From positions 1 to 64,000 of the forward strand of contig NZ_JAGSHT010000011.1 of the NCBI RefSeq assembly GCF_019947135.1: 64,000 nucleotides of DNA, given 5' to 3'. Below are positions 37,193 to 46,626 of this stretch, piece by piece. The notes below the pieces were generated by a model. The model worked only from the letters and a program-made list of their open reading frames with translations, was not told the origin of the DNA and made no database searches. A program made the translations under genes and the position numbers. The stretch's first letter is position 1. Every line of letters starts with the position of its first letter. The DNA comes from Occultella gossypii (lineage in GTDB: Bacteria > Actinomycetota > Actinomycetes > Actinomycetales > Beutenbergiaceae).

Positions 37193-38806
37193 TCAGTACG
37201 CGCGGACCTGGGGCCAGGCGAGTTGGATGCCGGCCCGCTCAAGGTCGCGCTGCAGGTCGTGGGTGAGACGTTCGTCGGCATGGATCTGCTGCGGCGCGTG
37301 GCCCGACTCGATCCCGCGAGCGGCCAGGTGGCCGGCGACCTCGCCGATGTTCCACTCCACGGGGTGCAGCCGGTAGCAGCCGTTGGTGATGTGGGTGGTG
37401 CCGATGTTCTTGCAGGCCGGGAGCAGGTTCCGCAGCCGGACCGGCACCAGCGCACCGAGCGGGATCTGGAACGGGGAACTGGCCACGTCGATGTAGTTGT
37501 CGCCGCCGGTGGAGGGGTGCAGGTCGATGCGGTACATCCCGATCCCGACCACGTCGTCGTATCGGCGAGCGCCCGCGTCGCCGCGCACCGCGTACGACAC
37601 GTCCTGTTCGGCGATCCGGGTCCTGGCGACGATGCGCCGGCTCTCGCGGTGATAGGGCGCCTGCGCCAGTCCGTCGGCCGAACCGAGCAGGTCACCTCGC
37701 AGACGCAGACCGGGAAAGCCGGTGCCGCCGTCGGACCGCGGGGCCTCGGTCTGCATCCAATACAGCATCGAACGGCTCAACTGCTTCGCATCCGCGAGCC
37801 GCGCTGCTGCTACGTCCTCGGGTACGTCGATCACCGGCCCTTCGAAGTAGTCGATGCTCGGCCAGTTCACGAGCGTGACGTCGCTCGCGACGTGGCCGGG
37901 CTCGAACATCTCGCGCGCAACGATCCGGCGGAACGTCCACAGGTTGACGTCGCCGCCCTGCTTGGACTGGTCGGCATCGACCGCCAGCACGTCGTCACCA
38001 GGGTTCGGGTCGAACACGCGTGGGAGCGGCTCCAGGGTGCGCGGGTTCGGTGCCGAGAAGCTCAGCAGGGGAGAGCCCCAGAAGTCGGGCTGCACCGACC
38101 GCCAGTGCTCGTACTGCTCCGGCCGGTCGATCGCGTGGTCGCCATCGACGTGGTCGACGGCGAAGCAGTAGCTCAGCGCCTGGATGTTCTCGGGATTCGC
38201 GATGGCGGGCGCGCTCGGCTCGCCGGTCTCTGACTGCGCCTCGGCCCCTACGCTGTACTCCGTTCCCGTGAGCGGCAGCAGTTCGCCGGTCTCGGTCGCG
38301 TCGATGACGTAGCTCGCCGCCACTGCGAACTCAGCGCCGGTGCGCAGGTCACGCAGGGTGACGGCCCGTACCCGGTCGCCATCGACATCGGCGCCAACCG
38401 GCCGGACCGGCTGCAGGACCCGCAATGCACCCGAGGTCCGCCAGGGGGCGAGAAGCTCCTCGATGACCGCTACGGCGACCCGGGGCTCGTGGCAGAGCTT
38501 GCTCACCCAACCCGCGCCCGGGTTGAGGTACCGCTGCGCACGGGCCGCGTCGGTGAGGGGGTAGTTCGCCCGGTAGTACCCGCGGATCCGGTCCCGCAGG
38601 TCCAGGTAGGTGCGGGTGGCGCCGAACATCTCGATCCACGGGTGCTCGTCCGGAGGGACCGCCTGCGACGTCAGCTGCCCGCCGAGCCAGGCGTACTCCT
38701 CGGTCAGCACCACGGCGTGTCCGCGCCGCAGCGCGGTGAGCGCCGCCGCCACACCGCCGAGCCCACCACCCACCACGAGGATGTCGGAACGCATGTCCAA
38801 GTGCAT
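37193..38806 (-). CDS. FAD-dependent oxidoreductase of a glycan-utilisation operon
   Basis: 537 residues. The N-terminal Rossmann FAD motif is ILVVGGGLGGVAAALTALRRG; a second FAD segment, VIDATETGELL, is typical of the FAD_oxidored group (PF12831). The C-terminal part keeps DVASSPFQIPLGALVP and NIGTTHITNGCYRLHPVEWN, conserved in the subfamily found beside glycoside hydrolases and ABC sugar transporters. Likely oxidises or dehydrates an unusual sugar or sugar acid in the cytoplasm. Start ATG 38806, 13 bp after the permease stop; ATG 38794 is an alternative. Confidence 0.82.
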   Translation of the reverse strand: MHLDMRSDILVVGGGLGGVAAALTALRRGHAVVLTEEYAWLGGQLTSQAVPPDEHPWIEMFGATRTYLDLRDRIRGYYRANYPLTDAARAQRYLNPGAGWVSKLCHEPRVAVAVIEELLAPWRTSGALRVLQPVRPVGADVDGDRVRAVTLRDLRTGAEFAVAASYVIDATETGELLPLTGTEYSVGAEAQSETGEPSAPAIANPENIQALSYCFAVDHVDGDHAIDRPEQYEHWRSVQPDFWGSPLLSFSAPNPRTLEPLPRVFDPNPGDDVLAVDADQSKQGGDVNLWTFRRIVAREMFEPGHVASDVTLVNWPSIDYFEGPVIDVPEDVAAARLADAKQLSRSMLYWMQTEAPRSDGGTGFPGLRLRGDLLGSADGLAQAPYHRESRRIVARTRIAEQDVSYAVRGDAGARRYDDVVGIGMYRIDLHPSTGGDNYIDVASSPFQIPLGALVPVRLRNLLPACKNIGTTHITNGCYRLHPVEWNIGEVAGHLAARGIESGHAPQQIHADERLTHDLQRDLERAGIQLAWPQVRAY

Positions 38807-38819
38807 CAGTGAGGTCCGA

Positions 38820-39722
38820 TCAGCTCTTGACGGCACCGGCGATGCCCTCGATGAAGGTCTTCTGCAGCAGCAGGAAGACGATGATGGTGGGCAGCACGCT
38901 GATCGTCGCGCCCGCGGCGAGGCCGGCGAAGTCGGTCGACTCCTGGCCGAAGAAGTTGTACATGCCGACACCGAGGGTGCGCAGGCTCGGGTTGCCCAGG
39001 GTGAACACGAGCGGGACGAAGAACGCGCTCCAGGCACCGATGAAGTTCTGAAGCGCGACGGTGCCGATCACCGGCTTGGACAGCGGCAGCATGATCGAGA
39101 GGAAGGTCCGGAAGAAGCCGGCACCATCGACCTTCGCCGCATCTTCCAGCTCGGACGGCATGCCTGAGAAGAAGCCCATGAACAGCAGCACCGGGACCAC
39201 GTGCACGGGACCCGCCTGGGCCAGTGCCGCGCCTAGCAGGCTGTTGCCCAACCCCAGCTCGTTCACGAGGATGAACACGGGGATGATCGTGTAGCCGTGC
39301 GGGATGAACATGGCGGCGACCAGGACGCCGATGATCAGTTTCTTGAACGGCAGACCGGGGCGGGAGAGCGCGTAACCGGCCAGCGACGTGACAACCAGCA
39401 CGATGCCCACTACGAGCACCGTGAAGATGATCGTGTTGACCGTGTACTCACCGAACTTGGCAGTCGTCCAGGCGCGTGTGAAGTTGTCGAGTGTCGGCTC
39501 CTCCGGGATGAGGCTGAGCCCGCCGAGCAGCATCTCGCGCTGCGACTTGAAGGCTGCCGAGAACATCCAGATGAAGGGATATACCCACAGCACGCAGAAC
39601 GGGATGAGGAACAGGTGCCACAGGTGCGGCCGCCAGCGACCGACCGACCGCCTGCTGGGGAACAGTTTCGGCATCCCGTCCGCAGTGCGGCTCGGATCTG
39701 TCGAGGTGAGGGTGGCGCTCAT
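38820..39722 (-). CDS. Carbohydrate ABC transporter permease, MalG type
   Basis: 300 residues, six membrane helices. ATPase-docking loop ELEDAAKVDGAGFFRTFLSI, followed by LPLSKPVIGTVALQNFIGAW. Overlaps the upstream MalF-type gene by four bases (ATGA). With the binding protein and MalF-type partner it forms the importer of this locus; the ATPase is probably a shared MsiK-like protein encoded elsewhere, as is common in actinobacteria. Confidence 0.9.
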   Translation of the reverse strand: MSATLTSTDPSRTADGMPKLFPSRRSVGRWRPHLWHLFLIPFCVLWVYPFIWMFSAAFKSQREMLLGGLSLIPEEPTLDNFTRAWTTAKFGEYTVNTIIFTVLVVGIVLVVTSLAGYALSRPGLPFKKLIIGVLVAAMFIPHGYTIIPVFILVNELGLGNSLLGAALAQAGPVHVVPVLLFMGFFSGMPSELEDAAKVDGAGFFRTFLSIMLPLSKPVIGTVALQNFIGAWSAFFVPLVFTLGNPSLRTLGVGMYNFFGQESTDFAGLAAGATISVLPTIIVFLLLQKTFIEGIAGAVKS

Positions 39723-40642
39723 GCCGCGACTCTCTTCCGGTATTTCAGTGCAGGTGCCTGCAGCAGCGTGAGCACCAGCGTGAGCAGCCCGAAGATCACT
39801 CCGGCCGCGCACGCGAACCCGTACCGCGGGGCCTGCATCTCAGGCGAGAACGCGTAGCGGAAGATGTACGTCGGCACGACGTCGGTCGAGTAGACCGGAC
39901 CACCTGCGGTCATCGCCTGGACGAGGTCGAAGGTGCCGAGGCTGCGCTGGAACAGCAGCAGCATGATGACGATCGCGATCGGCGCCATCACCGGCACCAT
40001 GATGTGGCGCACGATCGCGAACCTGCGGGCGCCGTCGAGCTGGGCGGCCTCGATAAGTTCCTTCGGGACTGTCTGCAGCGCAGCCAGCCAGTAGATCAGC
40101 GAGATCCCGAAACCCTTCCAGAGGTCGATCCCCATCACGGTGGGGAGCGCCGTCACCGTCGATCCCAGGAAGTTGATCGGGGAGTCGACGAGGCCGGTCG
40201 CGAACAGGACCTCGTTGACGGCCCCGCGCACCGGGTCGAGCAGCGCGACGAAGACGATGCCGACCACCGCCGTAGTGGTGACCACAGGCACGAACAGGGC
40301 GAGGCGGTACATGTTGCGACCACGGAGCCGGACGTTGTTCAGCAGGATCGCGAACGCCAGCGCGAGCGGAAGTTCGATGAAGAGCGCGACCAAGGAGAAC
40401 AGGAACGAGTGCCAGAAAGCGCTCCAGAAGTCCGGGGCGGTCAGCACCTCGATGAAGTTGGCCACCCCCACCCACTCGGTGGGGGTGCCGACGCCGTCCC
40501 AGTCGAAGAACGAGTACCACCAGCTGGCGACGATGGGCCACAAGGTGAACCCACCGAATGCCAGCAGCAACGGCAGCAGCAGGACGTAGCACCAGAGGTA
40601 CTCCCGACGTTTGGCTGCCGTTCGCCGAGTCCGGACCGCCAC
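39719..40642 (-). CDS. Carbohydrate ABC transporter permease, MalF type
   Basis: 307 residues from GTG 40642, which has GAGG 8 nt upstream and lies 10 bp after the binding-protein stop; the longer frame to 40726 overlaps that gene without support. Six membrane helices; docking loop ELIEAAQLDGARRFAIVRHI; late segment LVQAMTAGGPVYSTDVVPTY. Importer component for oligosaccharides released outside the cell. Confidence 0.9.
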   Translation of the reverse strand: MAVRTRRTAAKRREYLWCYVLLLPLLLAFGGFTLWPIVASWWYSFFDWDGVGTPTEWVGVANFIEVLTAPDFWSAFWHSFLFSLVALFIELPLALAFAILLNNVRLRGRNMYRLALFVPVVTTTAVVGIVFVALLDPVRGAVNEVLFATGLVDSPINFLGSTVTALPTVMGIDLWKGFGISLIYWLAALQTVPKELIEAAQLDGARRFAIVRHIMVPVMAPIAIVIMLLLFQRSLGTFDLVQAMTAGGPVYSTDVVPTYIFRYAFSPEMQAPRYGFACAAGVIFGLLTLVLTLLQAPALKYRKRVAA

Positions 40643-40652
40643 GTGGTCGACC

Positions 40653-42116
40653 TCAGTTCGCCGCGTCGTAGGGCTGCAATGGGTCCCAGCTGGGGAAGGT
40701 GATGTCCTCGGCCGAGGCGTCGCCACTGGCGAAGATCCCGTCCAGGAACGTGCGCAACTGCTGGTCGAGCGCCTCTGCCTTGGGCGCGAACTCCTCGTTC
40801 TTGATCATCGACTCCAGCGCCGCGTCGGTGAAGCGGAGCTCGGGACGCTCGGCCCGTGCATTGAAGACAGCGGCGCCGCCCTCGCTGGCGAGCTTCGGGT
40901 TCGGAACGACCTTCATCGTCGTCTCTGCCACGTCGAGCACCGCCGACAGGTCGGGATTGGCTCGCACGTCGTCCTCCCACACGCTCTGCATGGCGGTCAG
41001 GGTCCCGAACTGCTCGTAATAGGCCCGGTAGAAGTCCTCGGACGCGAGGAAGTCCAGGAGTAGCCAGGCCTCCTCGGGGTGCTCCGTCTCCGATGACATC
41101 GACCACAGCGGGTCGAACTGCTGCAGGATCGGCGTGTAGGAGGCTCGGCCCGAGTCCGGGACCGGCATGTCGACGATGCCCAGTTCGATGTCGGGGTTGA
41201 GGTTGCGGATCTCGGCGATGTGCCAGGACTGGGCCGTGTACATCGCAAAGCTGCCTGCCGCGAACTCGGTGTACGAGCGCGCACTGTCCCAACTCTCCCA
41301 GCCGGTGATCAGCGATCCGTCGGCGTTCATTCGTCGCATCAGCTCGACGGCCTCCACCATCGTGGAGTTCGCGGTGTCCGGCTCGCCGGTGAGCAGGTTG
41401 ATGCCGTCGCCCGGGATCGAGTACGGCACGCCCTGACGGGAGAGCCGCACGATGCCCGAGGCCTGCTCCGGCGCCATCCCGAAGATCCGGCCGCCGCCGT
41501 CGGTCGTGACCGCACGGGCGATCTCCTCGATCTCGCCCCAGGTGGTCGGCGCCGCGTCGAACCCACTCGCGGACAGCAGTGACCGGTTGTAGACGAACAG
41601 GTCCATCGCGGACCACCTACCCCAGACGAGTGGGATCGAGTAGAGCTCGCCATTGCGGTGCAGACCTGAGCTCGCCGGGTCCAGCGATCCGTCCGGGAAT
41701 CGGGCCAGGAAGTCGTCAGTGACGAACTCCTCGAGCGAGTGCGCCCAGCCCCGCGAGTACATCCGGTCGAAGCCGGCAGCCTGGGCGCGATAGATGTCCG
41801 GAGCGTTGCCCTGCTGGAACATCAGCTCGACGGCGCTGAGCTGCTGGTCCCCCGGGTTCTCGACGACGTTGATCTTGATGCCGGGGTTGGCGGCTTCGAA
41901 CTTGTCCAGCTGCGCGCGATAGAACTCACTGGCGCCCGGCGGGTCGGGGATGAGGGCAATGGTCAACTCGACGGTCGGGCCGCTGCCGCTGCTGCTGCTG
42001 CCCCCGCTCGGCTCCTCGGACGATCCACAGGCTGCGAGGCCGAGACCGGCTGCGGCGCCGAGGCCCGCGGTGAGCACACCTCGACGAGATATCTGGGCAT
42101 GGCGAACGTGGGTCAT
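40653..42116 (-). CDS. Extracellular solute-binding lipoprotein of the sugar ABC transporter
   Basis: 487 residues from ATG 42116, with GAAGGAAG upstream. The signal SRRGVLTAGLGAAAG carries a twin arginine and ends in a lipobox (LGLAACGSS), so it may be a Tat-exported lipoprotein. A Ser/Gly linker is followed by a family 1 sugar-binding fold (FEAANPGIKINVVE, MFQQGNAPDIYRAQ, GSFAMYTAQSW, PEEAWLLLDFLASEDF). It binds the oligosaccharide captured for the two permeases immediately downstream. Ligand unknown, predicted from neighbours to contain HexNAc, galactose or uronate. Confidence 0.92.
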   Translation of the reverse strand: MTHVRHAQISRRGVLTAGLGAAAGLGLAACGSSEEPSGGSSSSGSGPTVELTIALIPDPPGASEFYRAQLDKFEAANPGIKINVVENPGDQQLSAVELMFQQGNAPDIYRAQAAGFDRMYSRGWAHSLEEFVTDDFLARFPDGSLDPASSGLHRNGELYSIPLVWGRWSAMDLFVYNRSLLSASGFDAAPTTWGEIEEIARAVTTDGGGRIFGMAPEQASGIVRLSRQGVPYSIPGDGINLLTGEPDTANSTMVEAVELMRRMNADGSLITGWESWDSARSYTEFAAGSFAMYTAQSWHIAEIRNLNPDIELGIVDMPVPDSGRASYTPILQQFDPLWSMSSETEHPEEAWLLLDFLASEDFYRAYYEQFGTLTAMQSVWEDDVRANPDLSAVLDVAETTMKVVPNPKLASEGGAAVFNARAERPELRFTDAALESMIKNEEFAPKAEALDQQLRTFLDGIFASGDASAEDITFPSWDPLQPYDAAN

Positions 42117-42145
42117 CTGTCTTCCTTCGGTTAGGTGGCGGTGGC

Positions 42146-43294
42146 TCAGCGTCGAGCCGACCGCACGTCGGCGAGGCCGACCCGGGATCGTTGGGTGAAC
42201 GGGTCGGTGTCGGTGAACGCGACAAAGGCGCCGTCGGGCGAGAACCCCGGGTGTCCGTGTCGCGGGTGTACGTCGCCGAAGTGCATCTCGGCGAGCGCGA
42301 TGGGAGCGAACTCCCCGGTCATGCTGACGAGTTCGATCCGTCCGGCGGAGGCCGCGGGGTCGATCGGGTCCTCGGGCGAGGTTGGGAACAGCCATGGTGG
42401 TCGAAGCGGCCCGGCGTCGACGACCGCGAGGTCGCCCTGCCGGCTGATCGAGGCGTGGTTGTAGTCTGCCGCCTCGACGATCAGCCGGGGCTCGCGCCCG
42501 TCGGGCCAGATCTGCCAGAGGCCCGGTGTGCCCTCGCAGGGGGTGTTCGAGGGCCGAGTGGTGTCGGCGGCGACGGTGATGCAGCTGACATCATGGAACG
42601 CCCACGCCTCGTGACCGGTGGGCACGATGCCGTCGCCGGCGATCTGGTCCCAGATCTTCATGCCGCGTGGCGCATGCACCGGATGCATGGCCCAGAGTCG
42701 GTTGTACGGGCCGTAGTTGTGCTTGAAGCGGCTCTGGTTCGCGAACCCGATCCAGTCCGGGTCCGCCTCGCAGTACTGGAAGTGCGCCAGTTCGGTCGCG
42801 GAGTCGAGGAGCTGGGTCGCCTCACCGGTGGTCAGATCGATCTCCACCAGGACGCTCGGGCCGGTCTTCTTGCCCCGCGGGTAGTACGACGCCAGGCACC
42901 GGTCGAAGGCCGGGTGCAGGGTGACGATCACCGAGAGCTCGTGGTTGGCCGGCGGTGTGAAGACGGGCCGTGTGGTGACGGCGCCACCGGCATCGATGTC
43001 GATGCAGATCACCTCGTTGCTGAACATCGTGACGATGCGGCTGCCGTCCGTGGCTACGTCGTACCAGCTGTAAGGATTCGTCGCATCGATCGGGTTGGTG
43101 AACCGGCAGACCTCACGCGCAGCGCCGCTCGGGAGGTCGATGACGTGAAGACTCATCTCGGCGGGGTCGAGGTCGATCTGTCCGACGACGACCCCCGTCG
43201 TGACACCGTGCTCGTCCGTCACGAACCCGTTGAGGTGCGGGTAGGTGAAGTACCGGTACTGCTCGAAGCTGGTCAGATACCGCGGCGAGACCAC
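42146..43294 (-). CDS. PL22-like (oligogalacturonate lyase-like) beta-propeller protein
   Basis: 382 residues from GTG 43294, with GAGGAG 8 nt upstream. Beta-propeller blades with segments resembling oligogalacturonate lyase: HFQYCEADPDWIGF, then NRLWAM, then PTGHEAWAFHD, and HPGFSPDGAFVAFTDTDP at the end. In the known family these His and Gln positions hold Mn and cleave short unsaturated or uronate oligosaccharides. No signal peptide, so cytoplasmic. First gene of the operon opposite the ROK regulator. Assignment is by motif spacing and could be a non-enzymatic relative. Confidence 0.65.
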   Translation of the reverse strand: MVSPRYLTSFEQYRYFTYPHLNGFVTDEHGVTTGVVVGQIDLDPAEMSLHVIDLPSGAAREVCRFTNPIDATNPYSWYDVATDGSRIVTMFSNEVICIDIDAGGAVTTRPVFTPPANHELSVIVTLHPAFDRCLASYYPRGKKTGPSVLVEIDLTTGEATQLLDSATELAHFQYCEADPDWIGFANQSRFKHNYGPYNRLWAMHPVHAPRGMKIWDQIAGDGIVPTGHEAWAFHDVSCITVAADTTRPSNTPCEGTPGLWQIWPDGREPRLIVEAADYNHASISRQGDLAVVDAGPLRPPWLFPTSPEDPIDPAASAGRIELVSMTGEFAPIALAEMHFGDVHPRHGHPGFSPDGAFVAFTDTDPFTQRSRVGLADVRSARR

Positions 43295-43400
43295 GCTGAT
43301 CTCCTCATGTTGGCCACGTCACCGTGGCGGCCAGAGCACCCTTCGGTGCGTTGCGTGCTTGATCTTGCACGCACCATCATGTTCGTGTCAACCATTCTGA

Positions 43401-43432
43401 CCTGCAGGTTCTTTAACAGGTTTGTTTCCTGT
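43401..43432. promoter_or_regulatory. Candidate ROK operator in the divergent region
   Basis: Two 12-bp direct units, CAGGTTCTTTAA (43405) and CAGGTTTGTTTC (43417), contain an inverted repeat ACAGG-N7-CCTGT at 43416-43432; CCTGCAGG precedes them at 43401. The site overlaps the expected -35 region of the ROK gene, whose -10 is TAGGCT at 43453-43458. Likely bound by the ROK protein and controlling both directions. Confidence 0.55.
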
Positions 43433-43464
43433 GAGTCTCCGCCAGATGGCTGTAGGCTATCCAT

Positions 43465-44661
43465 GTGGCCCCCCAAACACGTGCGAGCAGTGCCGCCGGC
43501 CGATCCACAGGCGGCGACCAGTCGCTGTTGCGCAGGATCAACCTGGGCGCCGCACTGGCCCGCTTCCGGTCCGGACCGGCGACGGTCGCACAGATCGGTG
43601 ACACCGTCGGGGTGTCCCGCACGTCGGCGCAGCAGATCGTCAACCAACTCCTCGAACTTCGTTGGATCGCAGCCGAGAAGCCGGCCCAGCCGGCGACCCC
43701 GCAGATCGGCCCGGCACCGCGCCGGTACCGGTTCCGCGCGGAAGCCGGGCATGTTGCTGGGGTCGACCTCGGCCGCCACCGCGTCCGCGCCGTGGTGGCC
43801 GACCTCGCCGGCGAGCCGCTGGCGACGTCGACGGTCGAGATCGCTCCCGACGCGGAGGCGGCCGAACGGTTGCAGGCGGCCAGAACCGTGCTTGAGGACT
43901 GCTGTCAGCAGGCGCGGATCCGCTACAGCCAGGTGTGGGTCGTCGCCGCCGGAGCCCGTGGTGTGATCCACGAGGGCAGGGTCGTGGCCGCGGGAGGCAT
44001 GCCTGGCTGGACAGGCGTCGACCTCGAGACCGAGTTGCGCAGCCGCCTCGAGCGGCACGTCCTGGTCGGCAACGACTGCAACATCGCAACCGTCGGTGAG
44101 CACTGGCGGGGCGCCGGGCAGGATACGACCAGCCTGGTCAACGTTGCAGTGGGGCAGTCGATCGGAGCGGGCGTCATGATCGACGGTCGACTCCTCACCG
44201 GTTTCGGCGGCTTCACCGGCGAGCTCCACCATCTGCCATTCCTGCGATGGCGCGGCGCGGCCGCGCGGCTGAAGGCGGACCCGAGCGAGGAGGTCGACAT
44301 CAAGTCGGTCTTCGATGACGCCCGCGACGGTTCGGAGGCGGCGCGGCGGCGGGTCGAGGACTACACGCAGGCACTGGCCGAAGGCGTGGCTGCCCTCGTC
44401 GCGACCATCGACCCCGAGCTGGTCGTCATCGGTGGCGGACTCTCCGCAAGTGGCGACACCCTGCTCGAACCGCTGCGCCGCCATCTCGAGCCGCTCACCG
44501 CGCGCATGCCACGGCTGGAGGCGTCCCCCCTCGGACCAGATGCCGTGACCCTGGGCGCGGTCCGCATCGCGCTCAACCATGTCGACACTCTCATCGACGC
44601 CGCCGCCGACCGGCTCGACGAGTTCCCCAAGCCGCTGCGCCGCGTCATCGCCACCGGCTGA
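43465..44661 (+). CDS. ROK-family transcriptional regulator
   Basis: 398 residues from GTG 43465; TAGGCT ends exactly 6 nt before it, so probably leaderless. N-terminal winged helix (GPATVAQIGDTVGVSRTSAQQIV) followed by the ROK fold: VAGVDLGRHRVRAVVADLAG phosphate-binding loop, LVGNDCNIATVGEHW, GQSIGAGVMIDGRLLTGFGG, and LVVIGGGLSASGD. The usual zinc Cys cluster of ROK proteins is not seen in the expected place. Divergent from the PL22-like/ABC operon, which it probably represses until a sugar inducer binds. Confidence 0.9.
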   Translation: MAPQTRASSAAGRSTGGDQSLLRRINLGAALARFRSGPATVAQIGDTVGVSRTSAQQIVNQLLELRWIAAEKPAQPATPQIGPAPRRYRFRAEAGHVAGVDLGRHRVRAVVADLAGEPLATSTVEIAPDAEAAERLQAARTVLEDCCQQARIRYSQVWVVAAGARGVIHEGRVVAAGGMPGWTGVDLETELRSRLERHVLVGNDCNIATVGEHWRGAGQDTTSLVNVAVGQSIGAGVMIDGRLLTGFGGFTGELHHLPFLRWRGAAARLKADPSEEVDIKSVFDDARDGSEAARRRVEDYTQALAEGVAALVATIDPELVVIGGGLSASGDTLLEPLRRHLEPLTARMPRLEASPLGPDAVTLGAVRIALNHVDTLIDAAADRLDEFPKPLRRVIATG

Positions 44662-44724
44662 GCCCGTTTAGGCCACGACGATGCCCGCGGCACCCGAAGC
44701 ACCACCTCGAGACATGGATGTTCA

Positions 44725-46611
44725 ATGCAGATCACCGTTCACGCCGATGCGGCCGACCCGATGCACCAGGCGGTCGCCGATGCCCTCAGCGAACTGCCCG
44801 GCCGGCTCGGCGGAGACGGCTTCAAGATCTCGCTGCGTCCCGGGCGCAGTGGCGGCCTGCTGATCCGCCCGCTGGAACGCGGCGCCGAGGTCAGCTATGG
44901 CACCACAGCGGAAGGCCTGCGCGGCTTCGCCGCCGCGATGGGCGAGCTGCTCGAGACGGGTGCGGTGACCGCTCGGTCGGAGGAGACCTCGTTCGAGACG
45001 ATCACGGTGATGCTCGACGTCTCCCGCAACGCGGTGCTGACCGTCGAGGCAGCGATCGGCCTCGTCCGGCGGTTCGCCCTGATGGGCGCGACCAGCGTGA
45101 TGCTCTACACCGAGGACATCTACGAGGTCCCGGACGAGCCGTACTTCGGGCACGCACGCGGGCGGTACTCAGCCCAGGAGATCACCGCGATCGACGACGC
45201 CGCCGCGCGGATGGGCATCGACCTGATCCCGTGCATCCAGACGCTCGGCCACCTGGCGAACGTGCTCCAGTGGCCCGTCTACGCGCCGGTACGCGATAAC
45301 ACGCAGGTGCTGCTGGTCGACGAGCCCCGTACCTATGAGCTCATCCGCAAGATGCTCGAGGCCGCGAGCGCACCGGTGCGCTCCCGCCGGATCCACGTCG
45401 GCATGGACGAGACCTACGGGATCGGGAGCGGTGCGCACCGCTCCCGGCACGGCTCGCAGGAGCCGATCGAGCTGGTCAACCGTCACCTCCGACGTGTCGC
45501 GGACCTGTGCGACGAGCTCGGACTGCAGCCGATGATCTGGAGCGACATGTACCTGAAGTTCGCCTCGCTCCGTCACGACATGCACGATCTCGAGGTGCCA
45601 TTCCCGCCCAAGGAGATCGCGCCGATCCCGGACAACGCCACGCTGGTGCACTGGGACTACCTCAGCCTGGACGAGGACCACTACCTCCGACAGATCGAGC
45701 GGCACCAGCAGGCGGGCCATGAGCCGGTGTTCGCGGCGGGCGTCTCCTGCTGGTCGCGGCTGTGGTCGCAGAACACGTCGTCGATCGCCGCGCTGACGCC
45801 GGGTCTGCGGGCTGCCCGCCGGGCGGGCCTGTCGGAGGTGATGCTGACGACGTGGGGCAACGACGGCGCCCAGGCCGACCTGTTCTCGACGCTGCCGGCC
45901 GTCCAGCACTTCTGCGATGTCGCGTACACCGACGCCACGAGCTCGCCGTTCACGGCGGCGAATTTCCGAGGCTCGTGCGACGGGACGCTGTCGACGTGGC
46001 TGCGCGCGGACGAGATCGACCGTCCTCTGTCCGAGTCCGACGCCAGTCCCGACCACGCCGAGTTGTTCGGGAACCCAGGCGCCTGGCTGCTCTGGTCGGA
46101 CCCGTTGCTCGACCTCGTGCCGCTGCCCACCGTGCCGCTCGCGCCACGGTTCCGGCGGCTCGCCGACGATCTCGCCGCGGCCACCCAAGGCGGGACGGCC
46201 GCCGACCAGATCATCTCGACCGTGATCGACGTCGCGCGCGTGCTCGAGCACAAGGTCGAGCTGCACCAGCGGCTTCGCCCGGCGTACCGAGCCGGTGATG
46301 CCGAGGCCGTGCGAGACATCGTCGACCGGCTGATCCCGGCCGTCGTCGACGGCGTCCGCTCGCTTCGGGTCTCGGCGCGGTCGCGCTGGCTCGCCCACCA
46401 CAAGGTCTTCGGGTGGGAGGTCATCGACCTGCGTCTCGGGGGCATGCTCGCTCGCCTGGACACGCTGCAGGTGACCCTGACCGCCTGGCTGTCCGACCCG
46501 GCGCAGCGCATCGAGGAGCTGGATGTCGAGCAGCTCTCGATGTTCGGGCCTGGCGCGGGTGGGCAGATCATGCGACACGACAGGGTCGCCAGTCCGAGCC
46601 CGGTGAACTGA
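44725..46611 (+). CDS. GH20-like beta-N-acetylhexosaminidase (paralogue 2)
   Basis: 628 residues. An N-terminal alpha/beta GH20b-like domain (about 1-90) precedes the barrel: MLDVSRNAVL, MLYTEDIYEVPDEPYFGHAR, IQTLGHLANVL, catalytic Asp-Glu pair in IHVGMDETYG (residues 228-229), PMIWSDMYLKF and MLTTWGNDGAQ. No signal peptide, therefore an intracellular exo-acting enzyme on HexNAc-terminated oligosaccharides. It follows the ROK gene by 63 bp on the same strand and may be cotranscribed with it. Differences from paralogue 1 in the DE-following loop suggest a different sugar or linkage. Confidence 0.84.
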   Translation: MQITVHADAADPMHQAVADALSELPGRLGGDGFKISLRPGRSGGLLIRPLERGAEVSYGTTAEGLRGFAAAMGELLETGAVTARSEETSFETITVMLDVSRNAVLTVEAAIGLVRRFALMGATSVMLYTEDIYEVPDEPYFGHARGRYSAQEITAIDDAAARMGIDLIPCIQTLGHLANVLQWPVYAPVRDNTQVLLVDEPRTYELIRKMLEAASAPVRSRRIHVGMDETYGIGSGAHRSRHGSQEPIELVNRHLRRVADLCDELGLQPMIWSDMYLKFASLRHDMHDLEVPFPPKEIAPIPDNATLVHWDYLSLDEDHYLRQIERHQQAGHEPVFAAGVSCWSRLWSQNTSSIAALTPGLRAARRAGLSEVMLTTWGNDGAQADLFSTLPAVQHFCDVAYTDATSSPFTAANFRGSCDGTLSTWLRADEIDRPLSESDASPDHAELFGNPGAWLLWSDPLLDLVPLPTVPLAPRFRRLADDLAAATQGGTAADQIISTVIDVARVLEHKVELHQRLRPAYRAGDAEAVRDIVDRLIPAVVDGVRSLRVSARSRWLAHHKVFGWEVIDLRLGGMLARLDTLQVTLTAWLSDPAQRIEELDVEQLSMFGPGAGGQIMRHDRVASPSPVN

Positions 46612-46626
46612 GGGCTGTCCAGCGAC

